From: Candidatus Gastranaerophilales bacterium
GTDB taxonomy: Bacteria > Cyanobacteriota > Vampirovibrionia > Gastranaerophilales > Gastranaerophilaceae
NCBI GenBank assembly: GCA_944325545.1
Contig: CALVAM010000004.1
Coordinates: 1-64,000, forward strand
Reading direction: 5' to 3'
DNA: 64,000 nucleotides
The first letter of the stretch is position 1. The number at the start of each line of letters is the position of its first letter. Of the stretch, positions 15,033 through 24,306 are shown piece by piece. The position numbers were made by a program, and so were the translations under genes. Under the pieces are notes generated by a model. It saw only the letters and a program-made list of their open reading frames with translations. It did no database searches and was not told the origin of the DNA.

Positions 15033-16053
15033 TATTTTTTATATTTTTTCCTCTTAATTGCCCGCAAGCAGCATCTATATCAGCCCCTCGCTCTAATCTA
15101 ACAGTTACTTTTTTACCTGAATGTTCTAATAAGTACTTAAACTTCATTATATCATTACTTGAAGGCTTTTTATAATCATTTTCTATAACTGAATTATACG
15201 GAATTAGATTTATATTACATTTTAAATCTTTTAATAGATACGCTAATTCTTTTGCAACAGTTGCCGTATCATTAAATCCGTGTATTAAAATGTATTCAAT
15301 AGTAATTCTTCTTCCGGTTTTTTCAATATAAATTTTAAGAGCTTTTTTTAAATCAAATATATTATACTTATTTTCAATAGGCATAATTTCTTTTCTAAGC
15401 TCATGGTTAGGAGCATGTAAAGAAATTGCTAAAGTTGATTGTAAATTTAAATTAGCAAGTTTTTCAATGCCTGGAATTATACCACTTGTAGAAATAGTAA
15501 TTCTTCTTGCACCAATTTGGAAATCTTCATTAAAAATTTCTAAAGCTTTTAAGACATTTTCTAAATTCAATAAAGGCTCACCTTGCCCCATAAAAACAAT
15601 ATTTGTAACCTTTAAACCTGTATCACGTTGAATTGTAAGAACTTGCTCAATAATTTCCTGATATGTAAGATTTCTTTTAAACCCACCTTTTCCTGTAGCA
15701 CAAAAAGAACAATTAACAGCACAACCGACCTGAGAGCTGACGCAAGCAGTAAGATTAGCCCTATTATCAAATCTCATTAAAACTGTTTCTACACATTCCC
15801 CATCCGGATATTCAACTAAATATTTAATCGTTCCGTCTTTACTTACTTGTTTTAATTTAATTTTAGTTTCTGTTACCGTTGCAATTTTTTTTAATTCTTC
15901 TCTAAAATCTTTAGATAAATTAGTCATTTCATCAATATTTGAAACGGATTTGAAATATATCCAATTATGAATTTGTTTAGCACGAAACTTAGTAGCTTTA
16001 AGTTCTTGCATCAAATCTTCCAATTCACATAATCTAAGCCCAGCTAATATCAT
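15025..16053 (-). CDS. rlmN: 23S rRNA (adenine-2503-C2)-methyltransferase RlmN
   Basis: Radical SAM enzyme methylating A2503 of 23S rRNA (and A37 of some tRNAs). The cluster-binding CX3CX2C is Cys111, Cys115 and Cys118; GQGEPLLN is the SAM-binding glycine motif; Cys330 near the C-terminus is the expected methyl-carrying cysteine. Length 342 is normal. It starts 4 nt inside ykgJ (ATGA overlap) and shares 8 nt with the Maf gene. Confidence 0.96.
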   Translation of the reverse strand: MILAGLRLCELEDLMQELKATKFRAKQIHNWIYFKSVSNIDEMTNLSKDFREELKKIATVTETKIKLKQVSKDGTIKYLVEYPDGECVETVLMRFDNRANLTACVSSQVGCAVNCSFCATGKGGFKRNLTYQEIIEQVLTIQRDTGLKVTNIVFMGQGEPLLNLENVLKALEIFNEDFQIGARRITISTSGIIPGIEKLANLNLQSTLAISLHAPNHELRKEIMPIENKYNIFDLKKALKIYIEKTGRRITIEYILIHGFNDTATVAKELAYLLKDLKCNINLIPYNSVIENDYKKPSSNDIMKFKYLLEHSGKKVTVRLERGADIDAACGQLRGKNIKNNE

Positions 16054-16787
16054 CCTAATTTTCCTTTATAAAATTCTATAATATCAACTTTTGCTTTTAA
16101 TAACATTGCTTCATGCGAAATTTCATTTTTCCACTCATTAAAAGAACATTCTGATGGCAGCAACTTTAATGGATTATGAGGAAATTCTTTACAAATATCT
16201 GGTCTATTTTCATAATCAGAACAAAGATTATCTTTTAATTTTGGACAATAATAGTAATAAATTTTTTCATCTTCCACTAATTTATTTAATAATTCAAAAT
16301 ACTCTGGATTTACAGCTTTCGCATCTTCTTCCGATTTAAAAGGAACAAATACTGATATAAATTCTTTTGAATATTTATCCCCTCTATTTGCTCTTTGTTT
16401 TAATTGTTCATAAGAATATTCACTAGCTGCTAACCTACAACAAGCACCACATTTCCCACAAGAATAATTATTTTTCTTATCCATCATAATTCTATAAACA
16501 CTTTTTAACTTTTGCTTATAATCAATCGTAAGAAAAGTCAAAGCTTTTATTTGCCAATCTTTATATTTGCAATTTGACGGATATGGGGCAAATATATCTT
16601 TTTTTTCTATCTTACAATCTTTTACAGAACACTTCAAACACGGATTTTCAGGCTTAAAAACATCTAATTCTTTTCTTATACTTTCAGCAGCCTCAATAAA
16701 AATTTGTTCATAATTATCTTTTAAATTTTTATGTTGAGATTTTAAAGAATTATCTTTATTTTGTGAAGAAAAAAAATTATTACTCAT
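16050..16787 (-). CDS. YkgJ-family cysteine-cluster protein, 245 aa
   Basis: Contains the YkgJ-type CGKCGACCR cluster in its centre, with further conserved cysteines (YYYCPKLKDNLC...RPDICKEFP) that together probably bind zinc or an Fe-S cluster. An extra CLKCSVKDC motif lies near the N-terminus. Function of the family is unknown. The ATG at 16787 is chosen; an in-frame TTG at 16823 adds 12 residues, and neither has a convincing Shine-Dalgarno. It overlaps rlmN by four bases, so it probably heads the ykgJ-rlmN-maf-dtd operon and is divergent from the desulfoferrodoxin gene. Confidence 0.82.
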   Translation of the reverse strand: MSNNFFSSQNKDNSLKSQHKNLKDNYEQIFIEAAESIRKELDVFKPENPCLKCSVKDCKIEKKDIFAPYPSNCKYKDWQIKALTFLTIDYKQKLKSVYRIMMDKKNNYSCGKCGACCRLAASEYSYEQLKQRANRGDKYSKEFISVFVPFKSEEDAKAVNPEYFELLNKLVEDEKIYYYYCPKLKDNLCSDYENRPDICKEFPHNPLKLLPSECSFNEWKNEISHEAMLLKAKVDIIEFYKGKLG

Positions 16788-16873
16788 ATACTGGATGATA
16801 TCATAAATTACCTTTATCGGCAATGATAATTAAAATTATAGAGTTTAAAATCTTTTTGAAAGGGAGATTAACT

Positions 16874-17260
16874 ATGACTAAAAAATTAGAAATTTATAAA
16901 TGTGAAATCTGTGGCAACATTGTTCAAGTTTTAATTCCCGGTGCAGGAGAATTGGTTTGTTGCGAAGAAACAATGAAAAAACAAGAAATCCAATATTCAA
17001 ATGACGAAACAGGAGAAAAACACACTCCACAAATTGAAATTAGAGATGATAAAAAATATGTTACATTAAATAACCATCCCATGAGTGAAGAACATTATAT
17101 TCAATTCATAGAAGTTACCGATAAAGAAAAAACAAAAATGTATCTAAAATATCTTGAACCAAACGAAAAAGCAGAATTTAAAATTCCAAAATGCATGGAA
17201 AATATAGAAGCTATAGAATACTGCAATATTCATAAACTATGGGGGAATAGAAATGATTAG
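16874..17260 (+). CDS. dfx: Desulfoferrodoxin (superoxide reductase, 2Fe type)
   Basis: Reduces superoxide to hydrogen peroxide without making oxygen, the usual defence in anaerobes. The desulforedoxin-like centre I has Cys10, Cys13, Cys29 and Cys30; centre II has His50, His68, His74, His120 and Cys117, so both iron sites are complete. At 128 residues it is class I length. ATG 16874 follows AAGGGAG; an in-frame ATG 51 nt earlier lacks a ribosome site. It overlaps the ferritin gene by 8 nt, coupling superoxide removal with iron sequestration. Confidence 0.95.
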   Translation: MTKKLEIYKCEICGNIVQVLIPGAGELVCCEETMKKQEIQYSNDETGEKHTPQIEIRDDKKYVTLNNHPMSEEHYIQFIEVTDKEKTKMYLKYLEPNEKAEFKIPKCMENIEAIEYCNIHKLWGNRND

Positions 17261-17741
17261 TGAAAAAATTAATAATATAATAAATGAACAAATTAATTTA
17301 GAATTTTATTCAGGATATCTATATCTTTCAATGTCTGCTCATCTAAAAGAGATAGGTTTATTTGGATTTGCGTCTTGGATGAGATTACAGGCAAAAGAAG
17401 AAGTTGAACACGGACTTAAATTATTAGATTATTTAATCGAACGTAATAGCTTTGTCACTTTGAAACAAATCAAAACTCCAGAATTTGAATTTAACGGAGT
17501 ATTATCAATATTTAATCATATATATGAACACGAAAAAAATATTACAGAATGCGTCATGAAAATTGCTAAAGTCGCAGAAGATGAATGTGACAGAACAACT
17601 TTATCTTTTATTGATTGGTTTATAAATGAACAAATTGAAGAAGAACAAAATATTAAAAATATTATAAAACGTCTCGAATTATTCGGGGATGAAAAAACTT
17701 CTTTATTCTTAATGGATAACGAGTTGGGAAAAAGAGATTAA
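17253..17741 (+). CDS. ftnA: Non-heme ferritin
   Basis: Four-helix-bundle iron-storage protein forming a 24-mer shell. Ferroxidase ligands are visible at Glu17 (NLEFYSGYLYLSM), Glu50 and His53 (AKEEVEHG), with the downstream glutamates around residue 94 and the INEQIEEE helix near 128-135. At 162 residues it matches bacterial FtnA. Translationally coupled to desulfoferrodoxin (8-nt overlap), forming a two-gene oxidative-stress operon closed by a strong terminator. Confidence 0.94.
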   Translation: MISEKINNIINEQINLEFYSGYLYLSMSAHLKEIGLFGFASWMRLQAKEEVEHGLKLLDYLIERNSFVTLKQIKTPEFEFNGVLSIFNHIYEHEKNITECVMKIAKVAEDECDRTTLSFIDWFINEQIEEEQNIKNIIKRLELFGDEKTSLFLMDNELGKRD

Positions 17742-17748
17742 ATTACAA

Positions 17749-17783
17749 AAGAAAAAGATGTCTTAAAAAGACATCTTTTTCTT
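17749..17783 (+). terminator. Rho-independent terminator of dfx-ftnA
   Basis: Perfect 16-bp stem (17749-17764/17768-17783), three-base loop; the descending arm carries a T5 run. Confidence 0.9.
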
Positions 17784-17947
17784 GAAAAAAAAATATTTTC
17801 TTGATAAATTTAATTATGTGTGGTGTATTCTTCGTTTTTAATAGAATTACCTGAGATATTGTAAAAATATGTAAAGTTCATGCTAAATTACTAGCAAAAT
17901 TTTATATTTACATAACTTTTAATATATAGGTACCAGATGGGGTTCGT

Positions 17948-19015
17948 ATGATTAAACCGGTAAAATTATCAGACAGCAATATAGATTTCAAAGCGAAGCA
18001 AAAAAAAGAATTTGACGAAGAGTCAAAGATATTACCTAATACTTTGCAAACTCGTGTTCGCCAAAAATTTCATAAAACATCCAATGCATTCTTAGAATAT
18101 CCAATAAAAGGACTTAAAGGAGATGTAAACTCAGATTTTTATGAGTTTCTTTCTATGGGCATTATACCATATTTAGCAGGAAGTGGAATGTTCATGGCTT
18201 TGTTTAATATGGTAAAAAAATTGAACCCAAAATCTCAATTAATTGCGTCATTAAATGGTAATAAAATGGCATTGGGAGTTATTTTATATGGTTTATTAAA
18301 AACTATATCAAATGACTTTGTAACCCGTCCTGTATATTGGGGAACAGGCGTTGATATAGAACTTCCTGTTCAACATATTTCTTATCCTCTTCCAAAAGAG
18401 CCTGGAGAAAATGCAAATATCATCCCTCAAATACAACAAAGAAAAGTTTATGATAGTAGAGAATTCTTTAGAAAAGATTTGATTCAAAAAGATATTGGTA
18501 TCCAATATTATGATAAAATAGCAAAAAAAATTGGTTTAGGAGAAGATTTAAATGACTCCGTAACAGAAACAACTCCAATTATTCAAAGTATCATTTCTAC
18601 AACAAAAACAGCCAAAAGCTTATCATCATATGCTTGGGCAGGAATTGGCGTAGGAATGGCAACTCAAAATTGTTGGGGCGATTTCTTTGATGCAATAAAG
18701 AATAGAAAACGCCATATTGCAAAACCTAATGAAGGTTTAATGAATAAGATGGGCAGCAGATTGAAAAATGCCGGTGTTAATTTTGTAGATATTTCAAAAA
18801 CATTTGGAAAATCTTTTGTAAAATCAATAAAAACACTTTGGACAGGTGAAGCTGGAACAAAAGGTTTCATGAAACATGCCGGTAAAGCTTGGATTTTAGC
18901 AACATTAGCATTAACAGTTGGTTCTGTAACAAATGTTATATACAGAGCAAGACATATGGGCAAGTTAGCTAATAAAGACTTAATGGATAAAAATCAAGAA
19001 AGTACGGTGATTTAG
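17948..19015 (+). CDS. Hypothetical membrane protein, 355 aa
   Basis: Family not recognised. The N-terminal ~50 residues are polar and include the short motif NIDFKAK. Hydrophobic segments follow near 58-90 (with GIIPYLAGSGMFMALF), 103-118, ~225-245 (SYAWAGIGVGMATQ) and ~317-335. The weak GGGG ribosome site before ATG 17948 is the only one available. It is followed after one base by a related-looking 859-residue gene and then a GH13 enzyme, so all three are probably co-transcribed. I infer a lineage-specific membrane component rather than a transporter, since the helices are few and glycine/alanine-rich. Confidence 0.7.
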   Translation: MIKPVKLSDSNIDFKAKQKKEFDEESKILPNTLQTRVRQKFHKTSNAFLEYPIKGLKGDVNSDFYEFLSMGIIPYLAGSGMFMALFNMVKKLNPKSQLIASLNGNKMALGVILYGLLKTISNDFVTRPVYWGTGVDIELPVQHISYPLPKEPGENANIIPQIQQRKVYDSREFFRKDLIQKDIGIQYYDKIAKKIGLGEDLNDSVTETTPIIQSIISTTKTAKSLSSYAWAGIGVGMATQNCWGDFFDAIKNRKRHIAKPNEGLMNKMGSRLKNAGVNFVDISKTFGKSFVKSIKTLWTGEAGTKGFMKHAGKAWILATLALTVGSVTNVIYRARHMGKLANKDLMDKNQESTVI

Positions 19016-19016
19016 T

Positions 19017-21596
19017 ATGGCAATATCTCCAATTCAAACAAATATAGAAAATACTAAGTCTCATAAACATTATAATGAGGCAACTAAGCCCGTTAAGACA
19101 AAAAATAATGTAAAACCTTTAGCTCCGGAAGGACATTTGGTACACGATAGATTAATGCAAATGCCTAAATTCTTTTTAAAAGATTTTGCATATGATTTAA
19201 AAGCTGTTAGAGATGGTTTTAGAGGTACTGCAAATGACCACCAAACTGGTAGATTAAATGATGTTGGTATTAAACTCGGCGGTATTGGAATTGCTACAAT
19301 GCTTGCGGCAAGAACAACAAATCCTATTGCAAGAATTATGGAATACGCTGGTTTAGGTGCTTTTTTAGCAGCAATGTCTATATTCCCTAAAGTTGCAATT
19401 CAAGCTCCATCCAGAATGATGCACGGATTTGATACAGGTATTGAATACATTGATGATCAAGGACGTAAAAAATCTGTATTCCAAGATTCTAATTATATTC
19501 CATTTGATATGTATCAAGGAGAACGCCCTAGCGAAGATTTAGATATTATTGGAGATAGATTAGGTATTCCAAGAGATATTAAAAACAGACATGATGTTAT
19601 AAAAGAACAAATGAGAAAAATTGCCACTCAAAATAATACATTATGGATGTTAACAGCAGGTTTTGCAACTCCTGTAATAGCTGCTCTAACTTGTTTTGGA
19701 TTAGAAAGATTAATAGCTCCTGCTTATGCAAATGTTAAAAATATGGCATATAATTCAAGAATATCTCATGCATTAAAAGCTACTCAAAATATGCCAATCA
19801 ATTCAGATGAAATTGCTTCTAATAATTTAAGCAAAAAAGTTGAAAATATTTTAAAAAATTATAAAGGCAAAGAACTTCCAACATCAGAATTAGATGATAT
19901 TGTAAGACTTTTAACCAATGAAATGCCAAGCGGAGTTTCTGAAGGTATAAAAGAAGATTTAACAAATATTTTAACACAAGAAAAGAATGGTTTTGTTGTT
20001 AAAGAAAATATTGCAGACGATATTATTTCATCAATAAAAAAGAGCTTACCTAAAAATAATCAAACTGTAATGGAAAAAGTTTTTGTTCCGACAAAAGAAG
20101 AAATTACGAATATCTTAAGCGGATATGAAACAATTACCCCTGAAAATTTACTGGAAATTAAATCAAAATTAAAAGAAATATCTGCTAATAAAATTAAAAA
20201 CGATGCAACTCTTTCTAATGATATGAAAGAATATTTAAAAGCTTTCCAAAATAATAATTTAATGGAAGATATTTCTAAAAATTTACAAAAAGAAAAATCT
20301 CATTTCTTAACCGAAAAAAGTATGAAAGAAATTATAGATTTTGCTAAGATTTTTGGTGAATTTAAGCATAATGAAAAACTTTTAGATAAATATACTAATT
20401 TCAAATTTGAATATAATTCAGAAACTGTTTTAGCTCGTTCATATGCTAAATTTGAAAAAACTTTATTTAATGTTTTAGATATTAAATTTAAAGATTTAAA
20501 ACAAATGAAGGAATCTAAAACTTTTGCAAAAGAAATTTTAGATAGAAAATTAAATGAATTAGTAAAAGATGAAGCTAAATATAATAAAGCTATTTCTAAA
20601 TTAACAAAAGCCATGTCGGAAATGGAAATTGCTTTAAACGGTAGAAATGCAGAAGGTTCTCATGTAAAAGATTTAATTACTGCAATAGAAAATAATTACA
20701 ATATCACAGCTCTAAGACTTGAAAAGGCTGGAAACTTTAAAAACACTATCAATAAATTAGTAAAAGAAGATGTTAAAACTTTATCTAATTCAATTAATTC
20801 AAGAGAAGAGCTATTTGATTTTATGGATGGCATAAGAGCTGATAAAACATTAGAAAAACATGGAATTGACTATGCCAAAGCAAACGCCAAAGGTGTAGGC
20901 TCTGCAAAAGACGCTGCAATAAGTAGAATTTTTGAAAGATATCAAGGTGCTAATAATTCATTTAACAGAATATTACACACAATGGATGTCTACAAAAGAG
21001 AACTTCCTACCGGAGAATATGACAAAGAAATCCTTAAAAAAGGTAAAGATATCTTATTAACAGGGACTTCTTCAGAAAACACTTTAAAACATAACACAAT
21101 AAATAATGCAAGTTTTTACAAAGACATTATGAATACTATATATAGAGTCGAACAGTATGAAGGTGGAAACCCTGAAAATATAGTAAAAGGAAAAGGCTAT
21201 ATTACAGAAGCTACTAAAAAAGCAATGTCTGGGGAAAATGATATTGCAAGCGGAAAAGTGTTAGATAGATTCCAAAATTATATAAATAGATTTAGAAATA
21301 TAGTAGGAAATAAAGCTATAGATTTTACAAAACCTGAACATATATTAGATAATAATATAAGGGCTTATGAAAAGGGCCAAAAACCTATGACAATGTTCAA
21401 TTTGGTAGCACAAAGTCCGGTAGATTTTGTAAAAGGAGCAGCTGATAGAAGATATGGTACACAAAAATGGTTACGAATTGTTTCAGCTATTGGTGCTGGT
21501 GTTATAGGTGCAACAGTATTAGCACAGTATGGATTTGGTAAATTAAAAAATCCACATAATTTAAAGAAGCAGGTGAGTGATGACAAAAATAGCTAG
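19017..21596 (+). CDS. Large hypothetical membrane/coiled-coil protein, 859 aa
   Basis: Not recognised. Hydrophobic glycine/alanine-rich stretches lie near residues 75-125 and 215-240, and again at about 828-845 close to the C-terminus. Between them, about 260-820, is a long, charged, mostly helical region rich in Lys, Glu, Asn and Ile, probably coiled coil. The hydrophobic pattern with a KNPH/KK tail echoes the preceding 355-residue protein, which suggests common architecture. It starts one base after that gene, and its last 17 nt overlap the GH13 gene. A membrane-tethered structural or scaffold role is the most I can suggest. Confidence 0.7.
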   Translation: MAISPIQTNIENTKSHKHYNEATKPVKTKNNVKPLAPEGHLVHDRLMQMPKFFLKDFAYDLKAVRDGFRGTANDHQTGRLNDVGIKLGGIGIATMLAARTTNPIARIMEYAGLGAFLAAMSIFPKVAIQAPSRMMHGFDTGIEYIDDQGRKKSVFQDSNYIPFDMYQGERPSEDLDIIGDRLGIPRDIKNRHDVIKEQMRKIATQNNTLWMLTAGFATPVIAALTCFGLERLIAPAYANVKNMAYNSRISHALKATQNMPINSDEIASNNLSKKVENILKNYKGKELPTSELDDIVRLLTNEMPSGVSEGIKEDLTNILTQEKNGFVVKENIADDIISSIKKSLPKNNQTVMEKVFVPTKEEITNILSGYETITPENLLEIKSKLKEISANKIKNDATLSNDMKEYLKAFQNNNLMEDISKNLQKEKSHFLTEKSMKEIIDFAKIFGEFKHNEKLLDKYTNFKFEYNSETVLARSYAKFEKTLFNVLDIKFKDLKQMKESKTFAKEILDRKLNELVKDEAKYNKAISKLTKAMSEMEIALNGRNAEGSHVKDLITAIENNYNITALRLEKAGNFKNTINKLVKEDVKTLSNSINSREELFDFMDGIRADKTLEKHGIDYAKANAKGVGSAKDAAISRIFERYQGANNSFNRILHTMDVYKRELPTGEYDKEILKKGKDILLTGTSSENTLKHNTINNASFYKDIMNTIYRVEQYEGGNPENIVKGKGYITEATKKAMSGENDIASGKVLDRFQNYINRFRNIVGNKAIDFTKPEHILDNNIRAYEKGQKPMTMFNLVAQSPVDFVKGAADRRYGTQKWLRIVSAIGAGVIGATVLAQYGFGKLKNPHNLKKQVSDDKNS

Positions 21597-23376
21597 TATT
21601 AATCCAATTAGTTTTAGTGCAACAAATAATATTCAACCTCAAACAAAAAAAGATGAAGTTAAGTTGAATGGATACAATAATGAAGTTTCAAAAATGTATC
21701 TTGAAAATTTGGCTTTAATGAATTCTGCAAAAGTAAAAAAAGTTGATTTAAATAAAACAGAAGCAATAACACCATATAAGAATAATTTAAGAACAATGAT
21801 TCAGAATAATGAATCAGTAATAATGGCAATTGTTCCAAGAACATTTACTGCTCAAGATTTAAACGGTGATGATAAAGTTACATTATCAACCGGTGAAAAA
21901 AATGGTACATTCTTGAGTGCAATTGATAGATTAGATGAATTAAAAGATTTAGGTATTAATACAATACACATTTTACCAATACACCCACCAGGAAAGAAAA
22001 ATGCAATGGGAACAGCAGGTTCTTTATATGCTCCTGCAAAATATGTAAATGATGATGGTTCATTAGCTATAGATCCTTTGATTATTGATAAAAACGATCC
22101 GAGAACTCCAAATGAACAATTTAAAGCTTTAATTGACGAATGCCATAAACGTGGAATAAAAGTAATGTTAGACCTTCCAAGTTGTGCTTCAGTAGACATG
22201 TTGGAAGCAGAGCCTGATTTAATGGCATATGGAAGAAATGGAGAAGAAAAAACTCCTCAAGGCTGGACAGATATTAGAATGTTTGAACCTTGGGCTGACG
22301 AAGCAAAAAGAACTCTAAATCCAAAATTATTAGAAATGCATAAGCAATATGTTGATGCTTGTATAGATTTAGGAATTGACGGCATAAGAGCAGATGTTGC
22401 AAGAGCTAAACCGCCAGAATTTTGGGATGTATTAATCAAATATTCAAGAGAAAAAGATCCTGAATTTGGTTGGTTGGCAGAAAGTTATACATATGAATGT
22501 GCTTCTCCAATGGTTAATATGCCGTATGATAGACCTGAAGATTTACTAAGAGCAGGTTTTGACGAATATTACGGACAATATCATATTTTCCACGATTGGA
22601 AAGGTGCGAATGATTTTAATGATTATGTCAAATTAAATTTAGATTTATCACATAAATTACCAGCAGGAAAGAGTGTTATCGGATCATTCTTAACCCATGA
22701 TGACAGTTCTTCAATGATTCACGGCGGTGAAAATTTCTGTAAACTAACTACAGTATTACAGTCAACAATTCCAATGTGTAATCCTTACTTTATAGATGGT
22801 TTCCAAACCGGAGATTATTACGATTATAAGTATCGTGATACTAATAATATCGAAACTTGGACTACTAAATTAGATAAAAAAGATGGGAAATATACTGATA
22901 AATATGAAATGGATGAACATCGTTTTCGTTTAGCGTTATTTAATTTATCAAGAAAACCTGGTGGAGATTGTCCTGATATTGCAAGAGTTATGAAAGGTAC
23001 TCTCAAAATGAGAGAAGCTAATAAAGATGTTCTTGCTGATAGAAATAGTAGTTTTATTGAACTTAATAAAAGAGAAGATAGAAATGATCAAATAATTACT
23101 TATGCAAGACATAATAATGGTAGAACAATTCTTGTAGTAGCTAATAAAAACCCAAATAGAAATGTTACCGGTATTATTGAAATTCCTGGATTAAAAAAAG
23201 AACAAAAATTAGAAAATATGGTTCCAAGCTATGGTGACACAAGTGAATTTCAAGTTAATGAAAATGAATTAAAAGTAAATTTAGCACCTGCTGATGCTTA
23301 TGTATTTGAAATTGATACTCCAAATATAGAGCAAGATAGAAAAGGCTATGTATACAAACAAAAAGTCAAAGACTAA
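21580..23376 (+). CDS. GH13 (alpha-amylase superfamily) glycoside hydrolase, cytoplasmic
   Basis: A (beta/alpha)8-barrel enzyme acting on alpha-glucans or related alpha-glucosides. The conserved GH13 elements are present: GIRADVAR with nucleophile Asp272, acid/base Glu301 (LAES) and the THDD stabiliser around His373-Asp374. No signal peptide is seen; instead the N-terminus carries INPISFSATNN, the short motif found on several hypothetical proteins here. Residues 93-100 (DLNGDDKV) look like a single dockerin/EF-hand calcium loop. ATG 21580 is used; GTG one codon earlier is possible. It is the last gene of the 17948-23376 operon. Substrate is not predictable; about 598 residues. Confidence 0.85.
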   Translation: MTKIASINPISFSATNNIQPQTKKDEVKLNGYNNEVSKMYLENLALMNSAKVKKVDLNKTEAITPYKNNLRTMIQNNESVIMAIVPRTFTAQDLNGDDKVTLSTGEKNGTFLSAIDRLDELKDLGINTIHILPIHPPGKKNAMGTAGSLYAPAKYVNDDGSLAIDPLIIDKNDPRTPNEQFKALIDECHKRGIKVMLDLPSCASVDMLEAEPDLMAYGRNGEEKTPQGWTDIRMFEPWADEAKRTLNPKLLEMHKQYVDACIDLGIDGIRADVARAKPPEFWDVLIKYSREKDPEFGWLAESYTYECASPMVNMPYDRPEDLLRAGFDEYYGQYHIFHDWKGANDFNDYVKLNLDLSHKLPAGKSVIGSFLTHDDSSSMIHGGENFCKLTTVLQSTIPMCNPYFIDGFQTGDYYDYKYRDTNNIETWTTKLDKKDGKYTDKYEMDEHRFRLALFNLSRKPGGDCPDIARVMKGTLKMREANKDVLADRNSSFIELNKREDRNDQIITYARHNNGRTILVVANKNPNRNVTGIIEIPGLKKEQKLENMVPSYGDTSEFQVNENELKVNLAPADAYVFEIDTPNIEQDRKGYVYKQKVKD

Positions 23377-23397
23377 GCAAACATTAAATAAACAAAA

Positions 23398-23422
23398 AGA
23401 GAGTACCTAAAAGGTACTCTCT
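23398..23422. terminator. Bidirectional terminator
   Basis: Perfect 11-bp stem (23398-23408/23412-23422) with an AAA loop between the converging GH13 and acetyltransferase genes; the right arm just touches the acetyltransferase stop codon. Confidence 0.85.
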
Positions 23423-23978
23423 AATCTTGTATAATCTTTTTAATAACTTTAGCGGGATTTCCTACTGCAACAGAATTTTCTGGGATATCCTTTGTAACAA
23501 CAGCACCAGCCCCAATTACCGATCCATCTCCGACTGTAACTCCGGGAAGTATGATAACAGAACCTCCTAACCAACAATTTTTTCCTATTTTTATTGGTTC
23601 AGCTGTTTCGATAAAAGTATTTCTTTTTTTATATTCTAAAGGATGAATAGGAGTATAAAATTGACAATTTGGACCAATAAATGTATTATCACCAATTGTA
23701 ACTTTTGCACAATCAAGTACCACACAATTGGCATTAAAATAAACACCATTTCCTATTTCCAAATTACAACCATAATCACAAAATAAACTCGGAGTAATAT
23801 AACAATTTTCTCCTATTTTACCAAGCAAAGATTTTAATATTTGTTCTCTCTTTTTTTCATCTTTTTCTTGATTAAACTCAAATAACATTTCTCTTGATTT
23901 ATCTCTTAGAGAAATTAAATAATCCGTCATTGGATAATATTCTTCACCATTAATCATTTTTTCATATTCTTTTTTCAT
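23421..23978 (-). CDS. Maltose/galactoside O-acetyltransferase family (LbH)
   Basis: Left-handed beta-helix acetyltransferase using acetyl-CoA to acetylate sugar hydroxyls. The N-terminal Mac domain (MKKEYEKMINGEEYYP, ~1-55) is followed by hexapeptide repeats and the characteristic NCQFYTPIHPL and GKNCWLGG stretches (catalytic His near residue 112). At 185 residues it is typical of maltose O-acetyltransferases. The ATG has no Shine-Dalgarno; TATAAT ends exactly 6 nt before it, so the message may be leaderless. It faces the GH13 gene tail to tail; a functional link to sugar metabolism is possible but unproven. Confidence 0.88.
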   Translation of the reverse strand: MKKEYEKMINGEEYYPMTDYLISLRDKSREMLFEFNQEKDEKKREQILKSLLGKIGENCYITPSLFCDYGCNLEIGNGVYFNANCVVLDCAKVTIGDNTFIGPNCQFYTPIHPLEYKKRNTFIETAEPIKIGKNCWLGGSVIILPGVTVGDGSVIGAGAVVTKDIPENSVAVGNPAKVIKKIIQD

Positions 23979-23984
23979 AGAATA

Positions 23985-23990
23985 ATTATA
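23985..23990 (-). promoter_or_regulatory. TATAAT -10 box 6 nt before the acetyltransferase ATG
   Basis: On the minus strand TATAAT is followed by TATTCT and then ATG. Initiation at the usual distance would place the first transcribed base at the start codon. The -35 region is poor (TTATAA at 17-nt spacing). Confidence 0.4.
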
Positions 23991-23994
23991 ACAA

Positions 23995-24024
23995 AAAATC
24001 GGAATTTTTATAAATTCCGATTTT
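23995..24024 (-). terminator. Terminator after the 51-aa gene
   Basis: Perfect 13-bp stem (23995-24007/24012-24024) with TTAT loop and A/T flanks, 21 nt downstream of the small minus-strand gene's stop codon. Confidence 0.85.
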
Positions 24025-24044
24025 ACAAGATTGCTTTTTAAGAA

Positions 24045-24200
24045 TTATCCTTGATATGCTGCAGCTGCATTCCAAATACTAACTTGTTCCCAAGGAACAT
24101 TCTTAGTTTTTTCATTGTCATAGTTTACATTATAATCTACTTTATCATTTTTGATTTCCCAAGGATTACTACCTTTAATTTCACCAATTCTATCAGGCAT
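24045..24200 (-). CDS. Small hypothetical protein, 51 aa
   Basis: Translating the minus strand from ATG 24198-24200 gives a 51-residue open frame: MPDRIGEIKGSNPWE at the start, then a KNDKVDYNVNYDN middle and a VPWEQVSIWNAAAAYQG end. AAAGGA lies 7 nt upstream, an ideal ribosome site, and a strong terminator follows the stop codon, so this is a complete transcription unit. Two Pro-Trp-Glu motifs (NPWE, VPWE) bracket the protein. There is no signal peptide or membrane helix. Homologues and function are unknown to me. Confidence 0.78.
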   Translation of the reverse strand: MPDRIGEIKGSNPWEIKNDKVDYNVNYDNEKTKNVPWEQVSIWNAAAAYQG

Positions 24201-24306
24201 ATTCAGATCCTTTCTTTTTAATATCTTATATAACTCGTATATATATAAAGTATTTTTATTAAAAAGAATTTCATATTTTTATAAAAATGTTACATTTCTT
24301 AATGTT

